From: Pseudomonas jessenii
Lineage (GTDB): Bacteria; Pseudomonadota; Gammaproteobacteria; Pseudomonadales; Pseudomonadaceae
Direction of reading: 5' to 3'
DNA: 64,000 nucleotides
Assembly (NCBI RefSeq): GCF_002236115.1
Contig: NZ_NIWT01000003.1
Location: 310,001-374,000 of the forward strand
The notes under the pieces were generated by a model, which saw nothing but the letters and a program-made list of their open reading frames with translations, did not search any database and had not been told where the DNA came from. The translations under genes and the position numbers were made by a program. Positions 19,136 through 29,493 of the stretch are shown here, piece by piece; the stretch's first letter is position 1, and each line of letters opens with the position of its first letter.

Positions 19136-19570
19136 ATGGTCGAACACGATTTCCGCTACAGCCTGATGAACCCGCAACACACCCTCACTGAATGCCGCGC
19201 CCTGGTGCCGGGGCGCTATCAAGTCACCGGCAACGGTGGTTCGATTCGCAACAATGACGTGCTGGTTGTGACCCTCAAGGGTGCCAAGGACTTGTCCATG
19301 CGCCTGACCGTCGAAACGGTTCGCCACCTGATCAACCCGCCCGGCCAATGGGTCGCGGTAGCCAGTGGCCCGGTGTTCGGCGAACTGGCTATCCACACCT
19401 GGCAAGTGAACTGTGACAGCTGTGCCAAAGAGCTGAGCTTCGAGTTTGCCGTCGATGCCAAGCTGGGCAACAAGGCCGAAAAGCCTGCCGCCACCGCGCG
19501 GATTGCCGAGCTGGGCTGGACCAGCGTTGGCGAGAAACACCTCTGCCCGAAATGCCAGGAGCCTGCGTGA
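19136..19570 (+). CDS. Conserved protein with C-terminal zinc ribbon
   Basis: 144 residues. The C-terminal half has two Cys pairs, CDSC (about 89-92) and CPKC (about 138-141), that would form a zinc ribbon; the N-terminal half is a beta-rich domain (GRYQVTGNGGSIRNNDVLVV). No signal peptide. GGAG precedes the ATG. Its TGA overlaps the ATG of the next gene, so the two are coupled. Conserved in pseudomonads near ldhA; function unknown. Confidence 0.75.
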   Translation: MVEHDFRYSLMNPQHTLTECRALVPGRYQVTGNGGSIRNNDVLVVTLKGAKDLSMRLTVETVRHLINPPGQWVAVASGPVFGELAIHTWQVNCDSCAKELSFEFAVDAKLGNKAEKPAATARIAELGWTSVGEKHLCPKCQEPA

Positions 19571-19974
19571 TGAAAGGCCTCGCTCTGACCGCCATGGTCG
19601 GTGCCGGCCTGCTGGGCTGCGCCGCCGAGCCGGTGCAACTGCAACAGAACCGCAGCTACATTCTGGAGTGGATCGGCGAGCGGCCGTTGATGGACTACAG
19701 CCACCTGACCGTCACCCTCGACGAAGATGGCCGGGCCTACGGCAATGGCGGCTGCAACCACTGGTTCGCGCCGTACACCCTCGATGGCGACAAACTGACC
19801 TTCGGCAAAATCGGCAGCACCCGCAAATTGTGCGCGCCGGCACTGATGGAACAGGAAAAACGCTTCCTTCAGGCCCTGGAAAACGTCCAGCGCTGGGACG
19901 TCTCCCCGATCGAGCAGATACGCTTCTGGCCAGCCGAAGGCAAGCCGTTGCGTTGGTGGCTCGAGGAGGGTTGA
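19570..19974 (+). CDS. META-domain (HslJ-like) lipoprotein
   Basis: 134 residues from the ATG that overlaps the preceding stop. The N-terminus MKGLALTAMVGAGLLGC is a lipoprotein signal with the lipobox Cys at residue 17. The mature part is one META domain (DEDGRAYGNGGCNHWFAPY, then KIGSTRKLC and MEQEKRFLQAL), as in heat-shock protein HslJ. Probably outer-membrane anchored; role in the family is not firmly established. Confidence 0.85.
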   Translation: MKGLALTAMVGAGLLGCAAEPVQLQQNRSYILEWIGERPLMDYSHLTVTLDEDGRAYGNGGCNHWFAPYTLDGDKLTFGKIGSTRKLCAPALMEQEKRFLQALENVQRWDVSPIEQIRFWPAEGKPLRWWLEEG

Positions 19975-19998
19975 TCGCCCTTTCAGCACGGTGAAACC

Positions 19999-20028
19999 TG
20001 TGGGGAGGGGGCAAGCCCCCTCGCCACA
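19999..20028. repeat. REP-like inverted repeat (GC-rich variant)
   Basis: TGTGGGGAGGGGGCAAGCCC followed by CCTCGCCACA: a palindrome around AAG of the second REP type found in this species group. Single unit at the 3' end of the META-domain gene. Confidence 0.7.
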
Positions 20029-20063
20029 AAAAGCCCCTGACCACAATGAAAACGATCATCTGA

Positions 20064-20531
20064 TCAATTCTTCGCCTGCAACGCCTCAAGCTTCGCCATC
20101 ACCCCCGCCGCCGTCTGTTCGCCCATCAACTGCTCACGCACCTTGCCCTTGTTATCGATGATGTAGGTCACCGGCAATGCTTCGCTGCGCGGCAGCTCGA
20201 ACAGTTCGGAAGGGTCCTGGGCCAGCACGGTGAACCTGATCCCAAGTTTCTCGCTCGCGTCCTTCAGCTCTTGCCCCTGGACATTGTCGAAGTTGACCCC
20301 GAACACACCGATTTTCTTGTCCTTGAGCTGCTCAGCCAAGGCATTCAACTCCGGTATCTCGGTACGGCAAGGCCCGCACCATTCTGCCCAGTAGTTGAGG
20401 ACCAGCCATTTGCCGTCCAGTCGGTCGGCGGCGATCTTGTGGCCGTCCTGGTCGATGCCATAGTCATTACCGCAGCCCCCCAGCATCAACGCTCCGATGA
20501 TCGCCAATGCTGCTGCCAGTCGCCTTGTCAT
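20064..20531 (-). CDS. TlpA-type thioredoxin-like lipoprotein
   Basis: 155 residues from the ATG giving MTRRLAAALAIIGALMLGGC, a lipoprotein signal with lipobox Cys at about residue 20. The thioredoxin fold follows with the redox motif WAEWCGPCR (about 48-56) and the cis-Pro segment EALPVTYI. It is expected to be membrane-tethered in the periplasm and to act as a disulfide reductase or oxidative-stress protein. Single gene, convergent with the META-domain gene. Confidence 0.9.
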   Translation of the reverse strand: MTRRLAAALAIIGALMLGGCGNDYGIDQDGHKIAADRLDGKWLVLNYWAEWCGPCRTEIPELNALAEQLKDKKIGVFGVNFDNVQGQELKDASEKLGIRFTVLAQDPSELFELPRSEALPVTYIIDNKGKVREQLMGEQTAAGVMAKLEALQAKN

Positions 20532-20645
20532 GTCGTGTTCCTTGTCAAAAATTGAATGCACCTGCGACCCATCGCCTCTTACGGTTCTGGATTGCGCGCT
20601 GCACAGTTAGAATAGCCGCCACCTTACGCAAGATGCGACCCGCTC

Positions 20646-21592
<947 letters not shown>

Positions 21593-21593
21593 G

Positions 21594-22019
21594 GTGGCCA
21601 AGAAGCCGAAGATCCTGCCCGCCCTCGAATGGCTCGAACCACGCGTCAAGGCGATGCGCGCCATCAGCCTGCTGTGCTTTTTCGGCCTGGTGGGACTGCT
21701 GTGTGTTTACTACCTGGCGATTGCCGATCTGCATGGGGCACGCCCCTGGGTGATCCTGTTGATCGAACTGGTGCCCCTGCTGATTCTGGCACCGGGGATG
21801 ATCGTCGGCAGCCCTCGCGGGCATTCGTGGATGTGCTTTGTGGTGAACCTGTACTTCATCAAGGGCGCATTGGCCGCCTATGACCCGAACCGGCAAGTCT
21901 TCGGCTTGCTGGAGATGGGCGCGAGTCTGGCGGTGTTTTGCTCGGCGCTGTTGTATGTGCGGTGGCGGTATCAGTTGAATCGCAAGTTGGCTGGCGAGGG
22001 CGAACCCTCCGTCGCCTGA
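21594..22019 (+). CDS. DUF2069 inner-membrane protein
   Basis: 141 residues from a GTG one base after the wrbA stop; the longer frame upstream overlaps wrbA and is not family-like. Four predicted membrane helices (about 22-42, 52-72, 78-95, 102-120), short polar tails. DUF2069 proteins are found after wrbA in gammaproteobacteria; function unknown. Confidence 0.85.
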   Translation: MAKKPKILPALEWLEPRVKAMRAISLLCFFGLVGLLCVYYLAIADLHGARPWVILLIELVPLLILAPGMIVGSPRGHSWMCFVVNLYFIKGALAAYDPNRQVFGLLEMGASLAVFCSALLYVRWRYQLNRKLAGEGEPSVA

Positions 22020-22027
22020 CCCACCGC

Positions 22028-22106
22028 TATCGCGAGCTGGCTCGCTCCCACAGGGGATTTTGTGAACGACACAGATCCAATGTGGGAGCGGGCTTGCCCG
22101 CGATTG
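22028..22106. repeat. REP pair (BIME)
   Basis: Inverted REP units facing each other: ATCGCGAGCTGGCTCGCTCC at the left (one-base variant) and TGTGGGAGCGGGCTTGCCCG at the right, in the gap between convergent genes. Confidence 0.88.
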
Positions 22107-22119
22107 GGGCGACTCGGTC

Positions 22120-22794
22120 TCAATGATTGACTGTGTAAGCCAGCATCATCGAAATCTGGCTCATCGGCCGCCCGCCGCTTTCCTCATGCCACTGATTGAA
22201 CACGTCCTGCACCAACGCCAGGTCGCGCAGACTGCTCGGCACCTTGTCGATGATGTCCTGCGCATTCAGCGCCGCCACCACGTCATAGCTCGGTACAAAG
22301 GTGTCCTTGCCGATCATCCGCAAGAAGCGCGGGGCTAACAGCCCGCCCAACTGATGTCCACGTTTTTTCAGGAAGGTCCAGAGCCCGACGATATCGGTCA
22401 CCGGCCAGTCGGCGATGAGCGCGCCGAAGCTGCCCTTTTCATGGGCCACGTCCAGTATGAACTGCGCATTGCGCGGCACGCTCTTGAGCTTGCCCAAGTG
22501 ACGGATGATCCGCGTGTCCTGCATCAGGCGCTCAAGGTGCTCGGCGCTCATCAGCACGACTTTTTCCGGGTCGAACCTGAAGAACACCTCTTCGAAGGCC
22601 GGCCACTTGGCATCCACCAGGCTGTGCTTGAGCCCGGCGCGGAACACCCGTAGCGCCATCATCGAGAGGTAGCGATCGTCGCTGATCTTGCGCAGTTGCG
22701 CGGGAGTCTTGGGAACGGGCAGATGGGCTTCCAGTTCAGCCGCCGAACCGAAGCGGTTCAAGCAGTACTCATTCAGCCACTTGTAGTCGCGCAT
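22120..22794 (-). CDS. DNA-3-methyladenine glycosylase I family protein
   Basis: 224 residues, mostly helical, starting MRDYKWLNEYCLNRFG. It is similar to Pseudomonas proteins annotated as DNA-3-methyladenine glycosylase I, but the zinc-binding Cys/His residues of E. coli Tag are not obvious, so catalytic activity is uncertain. The region ALIADWPVTDIVGLWTFLKK and RFLRMIGKDTFVPSYDVV resembles the helix-hairpin-helix core of that superfamily. Convergent with the DUF2069 gene. Confidence 0.6.
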   Translation of the reverse strand: MRDYKWLNEYCLNRFGSAAELEAHLPVPKTPAQLRKISDDRYLSMMALRVFRAGLKHSLVDAKWPAFEEVFFRFDPEKVVLMSAEHLERLMQDTRIIRHLGKLKSVPRNAQFILDVAHEKGSFGALIADWPVTDIVGLWTFLKKRGHQLGGLLAPRFLRMIGKDTFVPSYDVVAALNAQDIIDKVPSSLRDLALVQDVFNQWHEESGGRPMSQISMMLAYTVNH

Positions 22795-22821
22795 GCCCTC
22801 TCCTGAGGTAAACGAAAAACC

Positions 22822-22911
22822 TGTGGGAGCGGGCTTGCTCGCGAAGACGTAGTGTCAGCCAACATCAATGCTGAAGACACACCGCTTTCGCGAGCAAGCC
22901 CGCTCCCACAG
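22822..22911. repeat. REP pair (BIME)
   Basis: Inverted REP units TGTGGGAGCGGGCTTGCTCG and its complement, about 40 bases apart, between ttcA and the glycosylase-like gene. Confidence 0.9.
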
Positions 22912-22916
22912 TTTGG

Positions 22917-23741
22917 TCAGAGGTTGACCACGTTGACGAAGCGCGATGCGGCGCTTTCGTCGATCTTGAGGCTGGTGAAGTCGAACAGGTTGCGATCCGC
23001 CAGTTGGGACGGGATCACGTTCTGCAGGCTACGGAAAATGCTCTCGGTACGGCCCGGGGTCTTGCGTTCCCAGTCCAGCAGCATTTCCTTGACCACCTGA
23101 CGCTGCAAGTTCTCCTGGGAACCGCAGAGGTTGCACGGAATGATCGGGAATTGCTTGAAGTCCGAGTAGGCCTGGATGTCTTTTTCGTTGCAGTAGGCCA
23201 GCGGGCGGATCACCACATTACGACCATCGTCGGCGCGCAGTTTTGGTGGCATGGCCTTGAGCGAACCGTTGAAGAACATGTTCAGGAAGAACGTTTCGAC
23301 GATGTCGTCGCGATGGTGACCGAGGGCCATCTTGGTCGCGCCGATTTCATCGGCGAAGGTGTAGAGCGTGCCGCGACGCAGGCGCGAGCACAACGAGCAG
23401 GTGGTCTTGCCTTCCGGAATCAGCTCCTTGACCACCGAGTAAGTGTCTTTCTCGACGATGTGGTACTCGATCCCCAGTTCCTTGAGGTAGGCCGGCAGCA
23501 CGTGCTCCGGGAAACCCGGCTGCTTCTGGTCCATGTTCACGGCCACGATCTCGAACTTGATCGGCGCGACCTTCTGCAAGTGCATCAGCACATCGAGCAT
23601 GGTGTAGCTGTCCTTGCCACCGGACAGGCAGACCATGACCTTGTCGCCGTCTTCAATCATGTTGAAATCGGCAACTGCCTCTCCGGCCAGTCGGCGAAGG
23701 CGCTTTTGCAGTTTGTTCTGGTTGACCGTGAGAGTGCCCAT
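22917..23741 (-). CDS. ttcA: tRNA 2-thiocytidine(32) synthetase
   Basis: 274 residues from the ATG giving [12 protein letters not shown]; the much longer upstream frame reads into the next promoter region and is not family-like. ATP pyrophosphatase PP-loop SGGKDS (about 40-45), Fe-S cluster Cys pairs CSLC (about 115-118) with a further Cys in the PCNLCG segment near 203-206. It thiolates C32 of certain tRNAs. Confidence 0.95.
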   Translation of the reverse strand: MGTLTVNQNKLQKRLRRLAGEAVADFNMIEDGDKVMVCLSGGKDSYTMLDVLMHLQKVAPIKFEIVAVNMDQKQPGFPEHVLPAYLKELGIEYHIVEKDTYSVVKELIPEGKTTCSLCSRLRRGTLYTFADEIGATKMALGHHRDDIVETFFLNMFFNGSLKAMPPKLRADDGRNVVIRPLAYCNEKDIQAYSDFKQFPIIPCNLCGSQENLQRQVVKEMLLDWERKTPGRTESIFRSLQNVIPSQLADRNLFDFTSLKIDESAASRFVNVVNL

Positions 23742-24023
23742 GACGCGAAATCCGTGAGGTGTGACGAAAGGCCGGCATTTTACGCAAAAACGCCTCAGGG
23801 GCGAAGTGCCTCGCCAAAAGGGCTGTTCGCCACAGACCCTGCGGCGATTAACAACTGCGTTTACAGCGCGATTTGCTCTAAAGCCCTTACTCCCTCTGAG
23901 GAAACTCCTCCCTATACTGCGACATAAGGTCACATACAAATTCAGACCTATGACTTGCTTGGCCGCATTGGCCCGTAGGCGCTCCACTGGGGGGCGACGG
24001 TAAAAACAAGAGGAGTGACTGGC
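23742..24023. other. Divergent promoter region, ttcA / Yip1-type gene
   Basis: About 280 bases. A short inverted repeat lies near 23782-23820 (GGGGCGAAGTGCCTCGCC). A plausible sigma-70 -10 (TATACT near 23913) lies upstream of the plus-strand gene. AGGAG at 24011 is correctly spaced for the ATG at 24024. Nothing else recognised. Confidence 0.4.
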
Positions 24024-24626
24024 ATGATCCATCACGTAGTGGGGCTCTTCACCCACCCTGACCAAGAATGGAAAGAAATCCGTGGCGACCAGGAGGAAAG
24101 CATCAGCCACATGTACCTGACCCATACGCTGATCCTGGCGGCGATCCCCGCCGTGTCTGCCTTTATTGGCACCACACAGGTCGGCTGGGTCATCGGCAAT
24201 CGACCTCCCGTAATGCTGACCGTAGAAAGCGCAATATGGATGACGGTCATGTCGTACCTGGCGATGCTCGGTGGTGTGGCCGTAATGGGCGCCTTCATCC
24301 ACTGGATGGCCCGCACCTATGACGCCAACCCAAGCCTGGCCCGTTGCATTGCGTTTGCCACCTACACCGCTACACCGCTGTTCATCGGCGGTCTCGCCGC
24401 CTTGTACCCGCACCTGTGGCTGGGGATGATCGTCGGTACCGCAGCGATCTGCTACACGGTGTACTTGCTGTATGTGGGCTTGCCGACATTCATGAACATT
24501 CCATCTGACGAGGGCTTCCTGTTTTCAAGTTCGGTGCTCGCCGTAGGCCTGGTGGTGCTGGTCGCCATCATGGCGTTCACAGTAATTGTCTGGGGACTCG
24601 GCGTGGGCCCGGTCTACACCAGTTAG
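24024..24626 (+). CDS. Yip1-family inner-membrane protein
   Basis: 200 residues from the ATG at 24024, chosen because AGGAG ends 8 bases before it; the GTG at 24015 overlaps that ribosome site. Five membrane helices follow a short cytoplasmic N-terminus ([18 protein letters not shown], a common Yip1-domain opening). The family is widespread in proteobacteria; molecular role not known. Followed by an intrinsic terminator. Confidence 0.88.
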   Translation: MIHHVVGLFTHPDQEWKEIRGDQEESISHMYLTHTLILAAIPAVSAFIGTTQVGWVIGNRPPVMLTVESAIWMTVMSYLAMLGGVAVMGAFIHWMARTYDANPSLARCIAFATYTATPLFIGGLAALYPHLWLGMIVGTAAICYTVYLLYVGLPTFMNIPSDEGFLFSSSVLAVGLVVLVAIMAFTVIVWGLGVGPVYTS

Positions 24627-24657
24627 CCGTTCATCACTGAAAATCAGAACTGCCGAC

Positions 24658-24682
24658 AAAGGCCGCCGCAAGGCGGTCTTTT
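24658..24682 (+). terminator. Terminator of the Yip1-type gene
   Basis: Stem GGCCGCC / GGCGGTC with GCAA loop followed by TTTTC, 30 bases after the stop codon. Confidence 0.75.
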
Positions 24683-24783
24683 CATTCTTCAGCAACGAGA
24701 ACGCACACAACCATTCGGCAACCTGGTGATTCGCAAGGTCCGAAGGTTGCGGCATACTCGACCGCTCTGGAGATCCATCAAGC

Positions 24784-25278
24784 ATGCCCGAGCAACTCAA
24801 TACCCGCGTCGAAGACTGTTTCCAACTAGCCGAATCCTTTTTCAAACGACCTTTCAAGCGCCCCGTGGTGAGCCTCAAGCTGCGCGGGCAAAAAGCCGGT
24901 GTCGCGCATTTGCACGAGAACCTGCTGCGCTTCAACCCGCAGCTGTACCGGGAAAACACCGAAGATTTCCTCAAGCAGACCGTGGCCCATGAAGTCGCGC
25001 ACCTGATCGCCCACCAACTGTTCGGCGACCGCATCCAGCCCCATGGTGAAGAGTGGCAACTGATCATGCGCGGCGTGTACGAACTGCCGCCCAACCGCTG
25101 CCACACCTATGACGTCAAACGCCGCAGCGTGACCCGCTACATCTACAAGTGCCCGTGCGTCGACAGCGACTTCCCGTTTTCGGCACAGCGCCACAGCCTG
25201 GTTCGGCAGGGACGGCGGTATTTGTGTCGGCGGTGCCGCAATACGTTGGTGTTCAGTGGCGAGATGCGGGTCGAGTAG
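24784..25278 (+). CDS. SprT-like zinc metallopeptidase family protein
   Basis: 164 residues. SprT domain with the metalloprotease motif HEVAH (His69, Glu70, His73) and a nearby third ligand His77 region (HLIAHQLFG). The C-terminal zinc ribbon has CPC and CRRC pairs. Bacterial SprT proteins are related to Spartan-type DNA-protein crosslink proteases but their role is little studied. Cytoplasmic, single gene, followed by a REP pair. Confidence 0.9.
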   Translation: MPEQLNTRVEDCFQLAESFFKRPFKRPVVSLKLRGQKAGVAHLHENLLRFNPQLYRENTEDFLKQTVAHEVAHLIAHQLFGDRIQPHGEEWQLIMRGVYELPPNRCHTYDVKRRSVTRYIYKCPCVDSDFPFSAQRHSLVRQGRRYLCRRCRNTLVFSGEMRVE

Positions 25279-25305
25279 TTGGATTTTCGGTGTTTGTGCT
25301 GCCGC

Positions 25306-25384
25306 TATCGCGAGCAAGCTCGCTCCCACACTGGGTTTGTGTCACGCCACAGATTCTCTGTGGGAGCGAGCTTGCTCGCGATGG
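25306..25384. repeat. REP pair (BIME)
   Basis: Inverted REP units, ATCGCGAGCAAGCTCGCTCC at the left and TGTGGGAGCGAGCTTGCTCG at the right, about 30 bases apart, between convergent genes. Confidence 0.9.
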
Positions 25385-25398
25385 CGGCCTGACAGGCA

Positions 25399-26580
25399 CT
25401 AAAGAATCACCTTGGCCCGCCGCAACTGCTCGATCCGCTCAGCACTGAACCCCAACTCTCCCAACACCTGATCCGTATGCTGCCCCAGCGCCGCGCCAAT
25501 ATGCCGGGGCTCCGGCAAACCTTGCGAAAACTTCAGCGGACAAGCCATCTGCGCCTGGGTCGAGCCATCGCCACGAGGTACGTCGGCCACCAACTCCCGC
25601 GCCTGCAACTGCGGATGACCGAGCGCTTCTCCCAGGCTCAGCACTGGCTCGACACACGCATCCAGCTCTGCGAACAGCGCGCGCAACTCGGCAAAGTCAT
25701 GCTTTTCGAATTCGAGCTTCAGCGCGTCTTTAAGCTGTTTCTGATGCGCCGGTTGCGGTGACAGGCCGAGGCCGGCCAATTCCTCCAGACCCAATGCCGT
25801 GCACAACTGTTTCATGAAGACCGGCTCCAGGCTGCCCACCGACAGCCAGCGCCCATCCCGGGAGCGGTAGTAATCGTAGAAACTGCCGCCATTGAGCACC
25901 TGGTTTTCCGGTCCCGGCTCGACGCCGCAGGCCAGATACCCGGCACCGGCCATCGCATTGAGGCTGAACGCGCAGTCGGTCATGCTGACATCCAGGTGCT
26001 GGCCCTGCCCGGTTTGCTGTCGGGCGATGACTGCCGCCAGCAAGCCAATCACCCCGTGCAGCGAACCACCGGCGACATCCGCCACCTGCATGCCCAACGG
26101 CAACGGCCCAGTGTCGGCACGGCCGGTGTAACTCGCCAGCCCGGACAGGGCCAGGTAGTTGATGTCATGACCGGCGCGGTCCTTGTAGGGGCCCGTCTGG
26201 CCATAGCCGGTAATCGACACATAAATCAGTCTCGGATTGATCGCCTTCAGGGCTTCGTAACCCAGGCCCAGACGCTCCATGACACCGGGACGGAACTGCT
26301 CGAGCACAATGTCGTAGTCCTGCAGCAACGACCTGATCACCTCCAGCGCCTCAGGCTGCTTGAGATCCAGGGCCAGGCTGCGCTTGTTGCGATTGAGATA
26401 GGCATGACTGGCTGACACACCTTGATCGTGGGGCGGCAACACCCGCAGCAAATCCATGCGGGTCGGCGATTCGATGCGCAGCACTTCGGCGCCCATGTCC
26501 GCCAGCAGCAACGAGGCGAACGGCCCCGGTAGCAATGTCGAGAAATCCAGAACCTTGAGTGATGCCAGTGGACCGAGCAT
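25399..26580 (-). CDS. CaiB/BaiF family III CoA-transferase
   Basis: 393 residues from the ATG giving MLGPLASLKVLDFSTLLPGP. Family III CoA-transferases move CoA between acids; the catalytic Asp is expected in the GHDINYLALSG segment (about residue 150). The N-terminal LPGPFASLLLADMGAEVLRIE and RNKRSLALDLK motifs are typical. No acyl-CoA ligase or dehydrogenase gene adjoins it, so the substrate is open. It shares a bidirectional terminator with dctA? No: both genes are on the minus strand, and that hairpin lies upstream of this gene, ending dctA. Confidence 0.88.
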   Translation of the reverse strand: MLGPLASLKVLDFSTLLPGPFASLLLADMGAEVLRIESPTRMDLLRVLPPHDQGVSASHAYLNRNKRSLALDLKQPEALEVIRSLLQDYDIVLEQFRPGVMERLGLGYEALKAINPRLIYVSITGYGQTGPYKDRAGHDINYLALSGLASYTGRADTGPLPLGMQVADVAGGSLHGVIGLLAAVIARQQTGQGQHLDVSMTDCAFSLNAMAGAGYLACGVEPGPENQVLNGGSFYDYYRSRDGRWLSVGSLEPVFMKQLCTALGLEELAGLGLSPQPAHQKQLKDALKLEFEKHDFAELRALFAELDACVEPVLSLGEALGHPQLQARELVADVPRGDGSTQAQMACPLKFSQGLPEPRHIGAALGQHTDQVLGELGFSAERIEQLRRAKVIL

Positions 26581-26681
26581 AAGTGTTCTCCAGTGCGATC
26601 CTCCAAGCCTAGGCAGCCGAGAACATCGCAGCAATCACCTGATGCGTCACTGGCGGTGACCGTTGCGCTCAAATCGCAGGC

Positions 26682-26711
26682 ATGAAAAACCCGCCGAAGC
26701 GGGTTTTTCAT
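26682..26711 (-). terminator. Terminator of dctA
   Basis: Perfect 13-base-pair stem (ATGAAAAACCCGC / GCGGGTTTTTCAT) with a CGAA loop; symmetrical, so it could work in both directions, but on the minus strand it lies 25 bases after the dctA stop. Confidence 0.88.
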
Positions 26712-26736
26712 TGCAGGCCGAGTTTCTGTTGAGCGT

Positions 26737-28071
26737 TTACTTGACGCTGGCCGGGGCTGGGCCTTCGGCCACGCCCAGGTCGTCTACTTCACGCTCGTCG
26801 GAGATACCGCGACCGCCGGAAGCCAGTTCGACTTGCAGCGTGTCTTCGTCCAGCTCTTTCACCCACTTGGCCACGACCAGGGTCGCAACAGCGTTACCCA
26901 CCAGGTTGGTCAGGGCACGGGCTTCGGACATGAAGCGGTCGATACCGAGGATCAGCGCCAGGCCGGCAACCGGCAGGTGGCCCACGGCGGACAGGGTGGC
27001 AGCCAGTACGATGAAACCGCTACCGGTCACGCCGGCGGCGCCCTTGGAGGACAACAGCAGCACCAGCAGCAAGGTGATCTGGGCAGTGAGGTCCATTGGG
27101 GTGTCAGTCGCCTGAGCGATGAACACAGCGGCCATGGTCAGGTAGATCGACGTACCGTCGAGGTTGAACGAGTAACCAGTCGGGATCACCAGACCCACAA
27201 CGGATTTCTGTGCACCCAGGCGTTCCAATTTGATCAGCATGCGTGGCAGAGCGGATTCCGAAGAGGAAGTGCCCAGCACGATCAGCAGTTCTTCACGGAT
27301 GTAGCGAATCAATTTGATGACGCTGAAACCGTGCGCGCGGCAGATGGCACCTAGTACCAGGAGCACGAACAGGATGCAGGTGATGTAGAAGCAGATCATC
27401 AACTGGCCCAGTTGCACCAGCGAACCGACGCCGTAGGCACCGATGGTGAAAGCCATCGCACCGAACGCACCGACTGGAGCGAGCTTCATGATCATGTTGA
27501 TGATGTTGAACATCACGTGAGCAAAGCGATCGATGAAGTCCAGCACCGGCTTGCCGTAGGCACCCAGGCGATGCAGGGCGAAACCGAAGATCACCGAGAA
27601 CATCAGCACTTGCAGGATGTCGCCGTTGGCGAACGCGCCGACGATGGTGTTCGGGATCACGTTGAGGACAAAGGCAATGATGCTTTGGTCTTTACCAGCC
27701 GAGATGAAGCCAGCGATTTTGCTGGTATCCAGGGTCGATACGTCGATGTGCATGCCGGCACCCGGTTGCACGACGTTGACCACGACCAGGCCGATCAGCA
27801 AGGCAAGGGTGGACACGATTTCGAAGTACAGCAGCGCATAGCCGCCGGTCTTGCCGACCGATTTCATGTTCTGCATGCCGGCGATACCACTGACGACGGT
27901 ACAGAAGATGATCGGCGCGATGACCATTTTGATCAGTTTGATGAACCCGTCACCCAGCGGTTTGAGGGCTACACCGGTCTGCGGGTAGAAGTGACCGAGC
28001 AAAATGCCGATAGCGATGGCAACGATCACCTGGAAATACAGGGATTTGTACAGTGGCTGACGAGTCGTCAT
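26737..28071 (-). CDS. dctA: C4-dicarboxylate:proton/sodium symporter
   Basis: 444 residues from the ATG giving [15 protein letters not shown], the exact usual DctA length. Dicarboxylate/amino-acid:cation symporter with 8-9 membrane segments and two re-entrant loops; the serine-rich hairpin ([12 protein letters not shown], about 268-279) and the [13 protein letters not shown] motif (about 296-308) are intact. Imports succinate, fumarate and malate. It is transcribed from a sigma-54 promoter with twin upstream sites, listed separately; the dctBD regulators are not in the window. Confidence 0.97.
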   Translation of the reverse strand: MTTRQPLYKSLYFQVIVAIAIGILLGHFYPQTGVALKPLGDGFIKLIKMVIAPIIFCTVVSGIAGMQNMKSVGKTGGYALLYFEIVSTLALLIGLVVVNVVQPGAGMHIDVSTLDTSKIAGFISAGKDQSIIAFVLNVIPNTIVGAFANGDILQVLMFSVIFGFALHRLGAYGKPVLDFIDRFAHVMFNIINMIMKLAPVGAFGAMAFTIGAYGVGSLVQLGQLMICFYITCILFVLLVLGAICRAHGFSVIKLIRYIREELLIVLGTSSSESALPRMLIKLERLGAQKSVVGLVIPTGYSFNLDGTSIYLTMAAVFIAQATDTPMDLTAQITLLLVLLLSSKGAAGVTGSGFIVLAATLSAVGHLPVAGLALILGIDRFMSEARALTNLVGNAVATLVVAKWVKELDEDTLQVELASGGRGISDEREVDDLGVAEGPAPASVK

Positions 28072-28202
28072 TGCAAAGTTCCTCAAAGGTGCCCGGTGAC
28101 AACATCCAGCTGTTGCCCGCAACACCGCGATTGCGAACCCTCCTGCACTGGAGGGATTTGTTTTTTCGAGCTGCGCAACGGCAGGCATCTGCTCGTTGTA
28201 TC

Positions 28203-28217
28203 GCAAGGCCCGTGCCA
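28203..28217 (-). promoter_or_regulatory. Sigma-54 promoter of dctA
   Basis: Minus strand reads TGGCAC-GGGCC-TTGC, a full match to the -24/-12 consensus TGGCAC-N5-TTGC. Expected transcription start near 28191, giving a leader of about 120 bases. That leader contains AAAAACAA (near 28160), a possible Crc/Hfq CA motif, though far from the start codon. Confidence 0.85.
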
Positions 28218-28297
28218 CCTTCCGTAAAACCCCCTGCAAGCCTTTTTATATCTGGGGTTGCAGCGAATTCCCTGTCACCGAACGGCTACAAGCATGT

Positions 28298-28352
28298 GGC
28301 GGATTTCCGCCCCTGCACTGAAAGTCGTCCTGCAATTTGGCGGATATCCGCC
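28298..28352. promoter_or_regulatory. Twin DctD-type upstream activator sites
   Basis: Two dyads, GGCGGATTTCCGCC (28298-28311) and GGCGGATATCCGCC (28339-28352, perfect palindrome), with centres 41 bases apart, about four helical turns, at about -114 and -155 from the predicted dctA start. They resemble the GCGGAAATCCGC core of rhizobial DctD enhancer sites. The AraC gene starts 59 bases to the right, so they could also influence it. Confidence 0.7.
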
Positions 28353-28410
28353 CTGTTCACGCCCGCGGCGCGCAGCTAACATCCGTCGATCAACGGTCAG
28401 ATCTGCTGCC

Positions 28411-29409
28411 ATGCGCGAACGTACCATCGCCAGTCACTTCGCCCGCGCCGCCCTGTGTGGTGCGCGTCGGCACGGCTACGACTATTCGGGCTTGCTACAG
28501 CAACTGGGAATCAGCCCCGAGTTGCTGGACGAACCCCGGGCACGCATCGCTCCGGAGCAATTCACCCAACTGATCCAGGCGTTATGGCTGGCACTGGACG
28601 ACGAGTACCTCGGGTTCGGGCAAGCCCCAAGCAGGCCGGGCAGCTTCGCAATGATGTGCCATGCCGTGATTCACTGCCGCAGCCTGGATAAGGCACTCCA
28701 TCGCGGCTTGTTGTTTTACAGCCTGTTCCCCGGGGCGCCGCGTTTGACCCTGAGCCGCGAAGATGAATGGGTGCGCCTGAGCCTGGACGACTCGCAGCTC
28801 TGGGACCCGGATCATTTCCTCAGTGAAAGCCTGCTGGTGATCTGGCACCGTTTCGGCAGCTGGCTGATCGGCCAGCGCATTCGCCTGGAACAGGCCACGT
28901 TCAGCTACCCCCGGCCGGAACACGGCGCCGAGTACGACCTGCTGTTTTCCTGTCCGCTTGAGTTTTCCAGGCCCCAGAGCAGCCTGTTGTTTCACAGCCG
29001 CTACCTGGCCATGCCGTTGTTGCAGGATGAACGCACCCTCAAGCATTTCCTCGAACGCTCCCCCGCCGACCTGCTCTCGCGCCCGGACGATGGCGACAGC
29101 TTGAGCAGCCGCCTGCGGCGCTTGCTCAGTCGCGACAGTTCACACTGGCCCGACCTGGAAGCCGTGGCCGCCCACCTGCACATCAGCCCGCAGACCTTGC
29201 GCCGGCATTTGCGGGAAGAGGGTTCGAGCTTTCAGGAATTGAAGGACCAATTGCGCCGGGACATCGCGATTTATCACCTGAGCCGCGCCGACCTGTCGTT
29301 GCAACAGATCGCCGAGCAGTTGGGGTTTTCCGAGCCGTCGGCGTTTCACCGGGCGTTCAAGAAATGGACGGGGCTGACGCCGGGGGCTTATCGGGCGCAG
29401 GAGAGCTGA
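28411..29409 (+). CDS. AraC-family transcriptional regulator
   Basis: 332 residues from the ATG giving MRERTIASHFARAALCGARR. N-terminal ligand domain of the arabinose-binding-like class (about 15-200) and a C-terminal double helix-turn-helix (about 235-330: LEAVAAHLHISPQTLRRHLREEGSSF and LQQIAEQLGFSEPSAFHRAFKKWTG, the AraC signature). It resembles OruR/ArgR-type regulators of catabolism. Divergent from dctA; target unknown. The longer upstream frame runs through the dctA control sites and is not protein-like. Confidence 0.88.
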   Translation: MRERTIASHFARAALCGARRHGYDYSGLLQQLGISPELLDEPRARIAPEQFTQLIQALWLALDDEYLGFGQAPSRPGSFAMMCHAVIHCRSLDKALHRGLLFYSLFPGAPRLTLSREDEWVRLSLDDSQLWDPDHFLSESLLVIWHRFGSWLIGQRIRLEQATFSYPRPEHGAEYDLLFSCPLEFSRPQSSLLFHSRYLAMPLLQDERTLKHFLERSPADLLSRPDDGDSLSSRLRRLLSRDSSHWPDLEAVAAHLHISPQTLRRHLREEGSSFQELKDQLRRDIAIYHLSRADLSLQQIAEQLGFSEPSAFHRAFKKWTGLTPGAYRAQES

Positions 29410-29493
29410 ATTTTCAGCACCCGCGTTACGCAGTGATCACTGGTGTCCTCCCGTACGTACCGGGGGAATACCCCGTCCAGATTTGGCGAACGC

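Noticed and set aside
23742..24413. Long N-terminal extension of ttcA
   Set aside because: Runs back through the promoter region and the divergent Yip1-type gene; TtcA normally begins at the chosen ATG.
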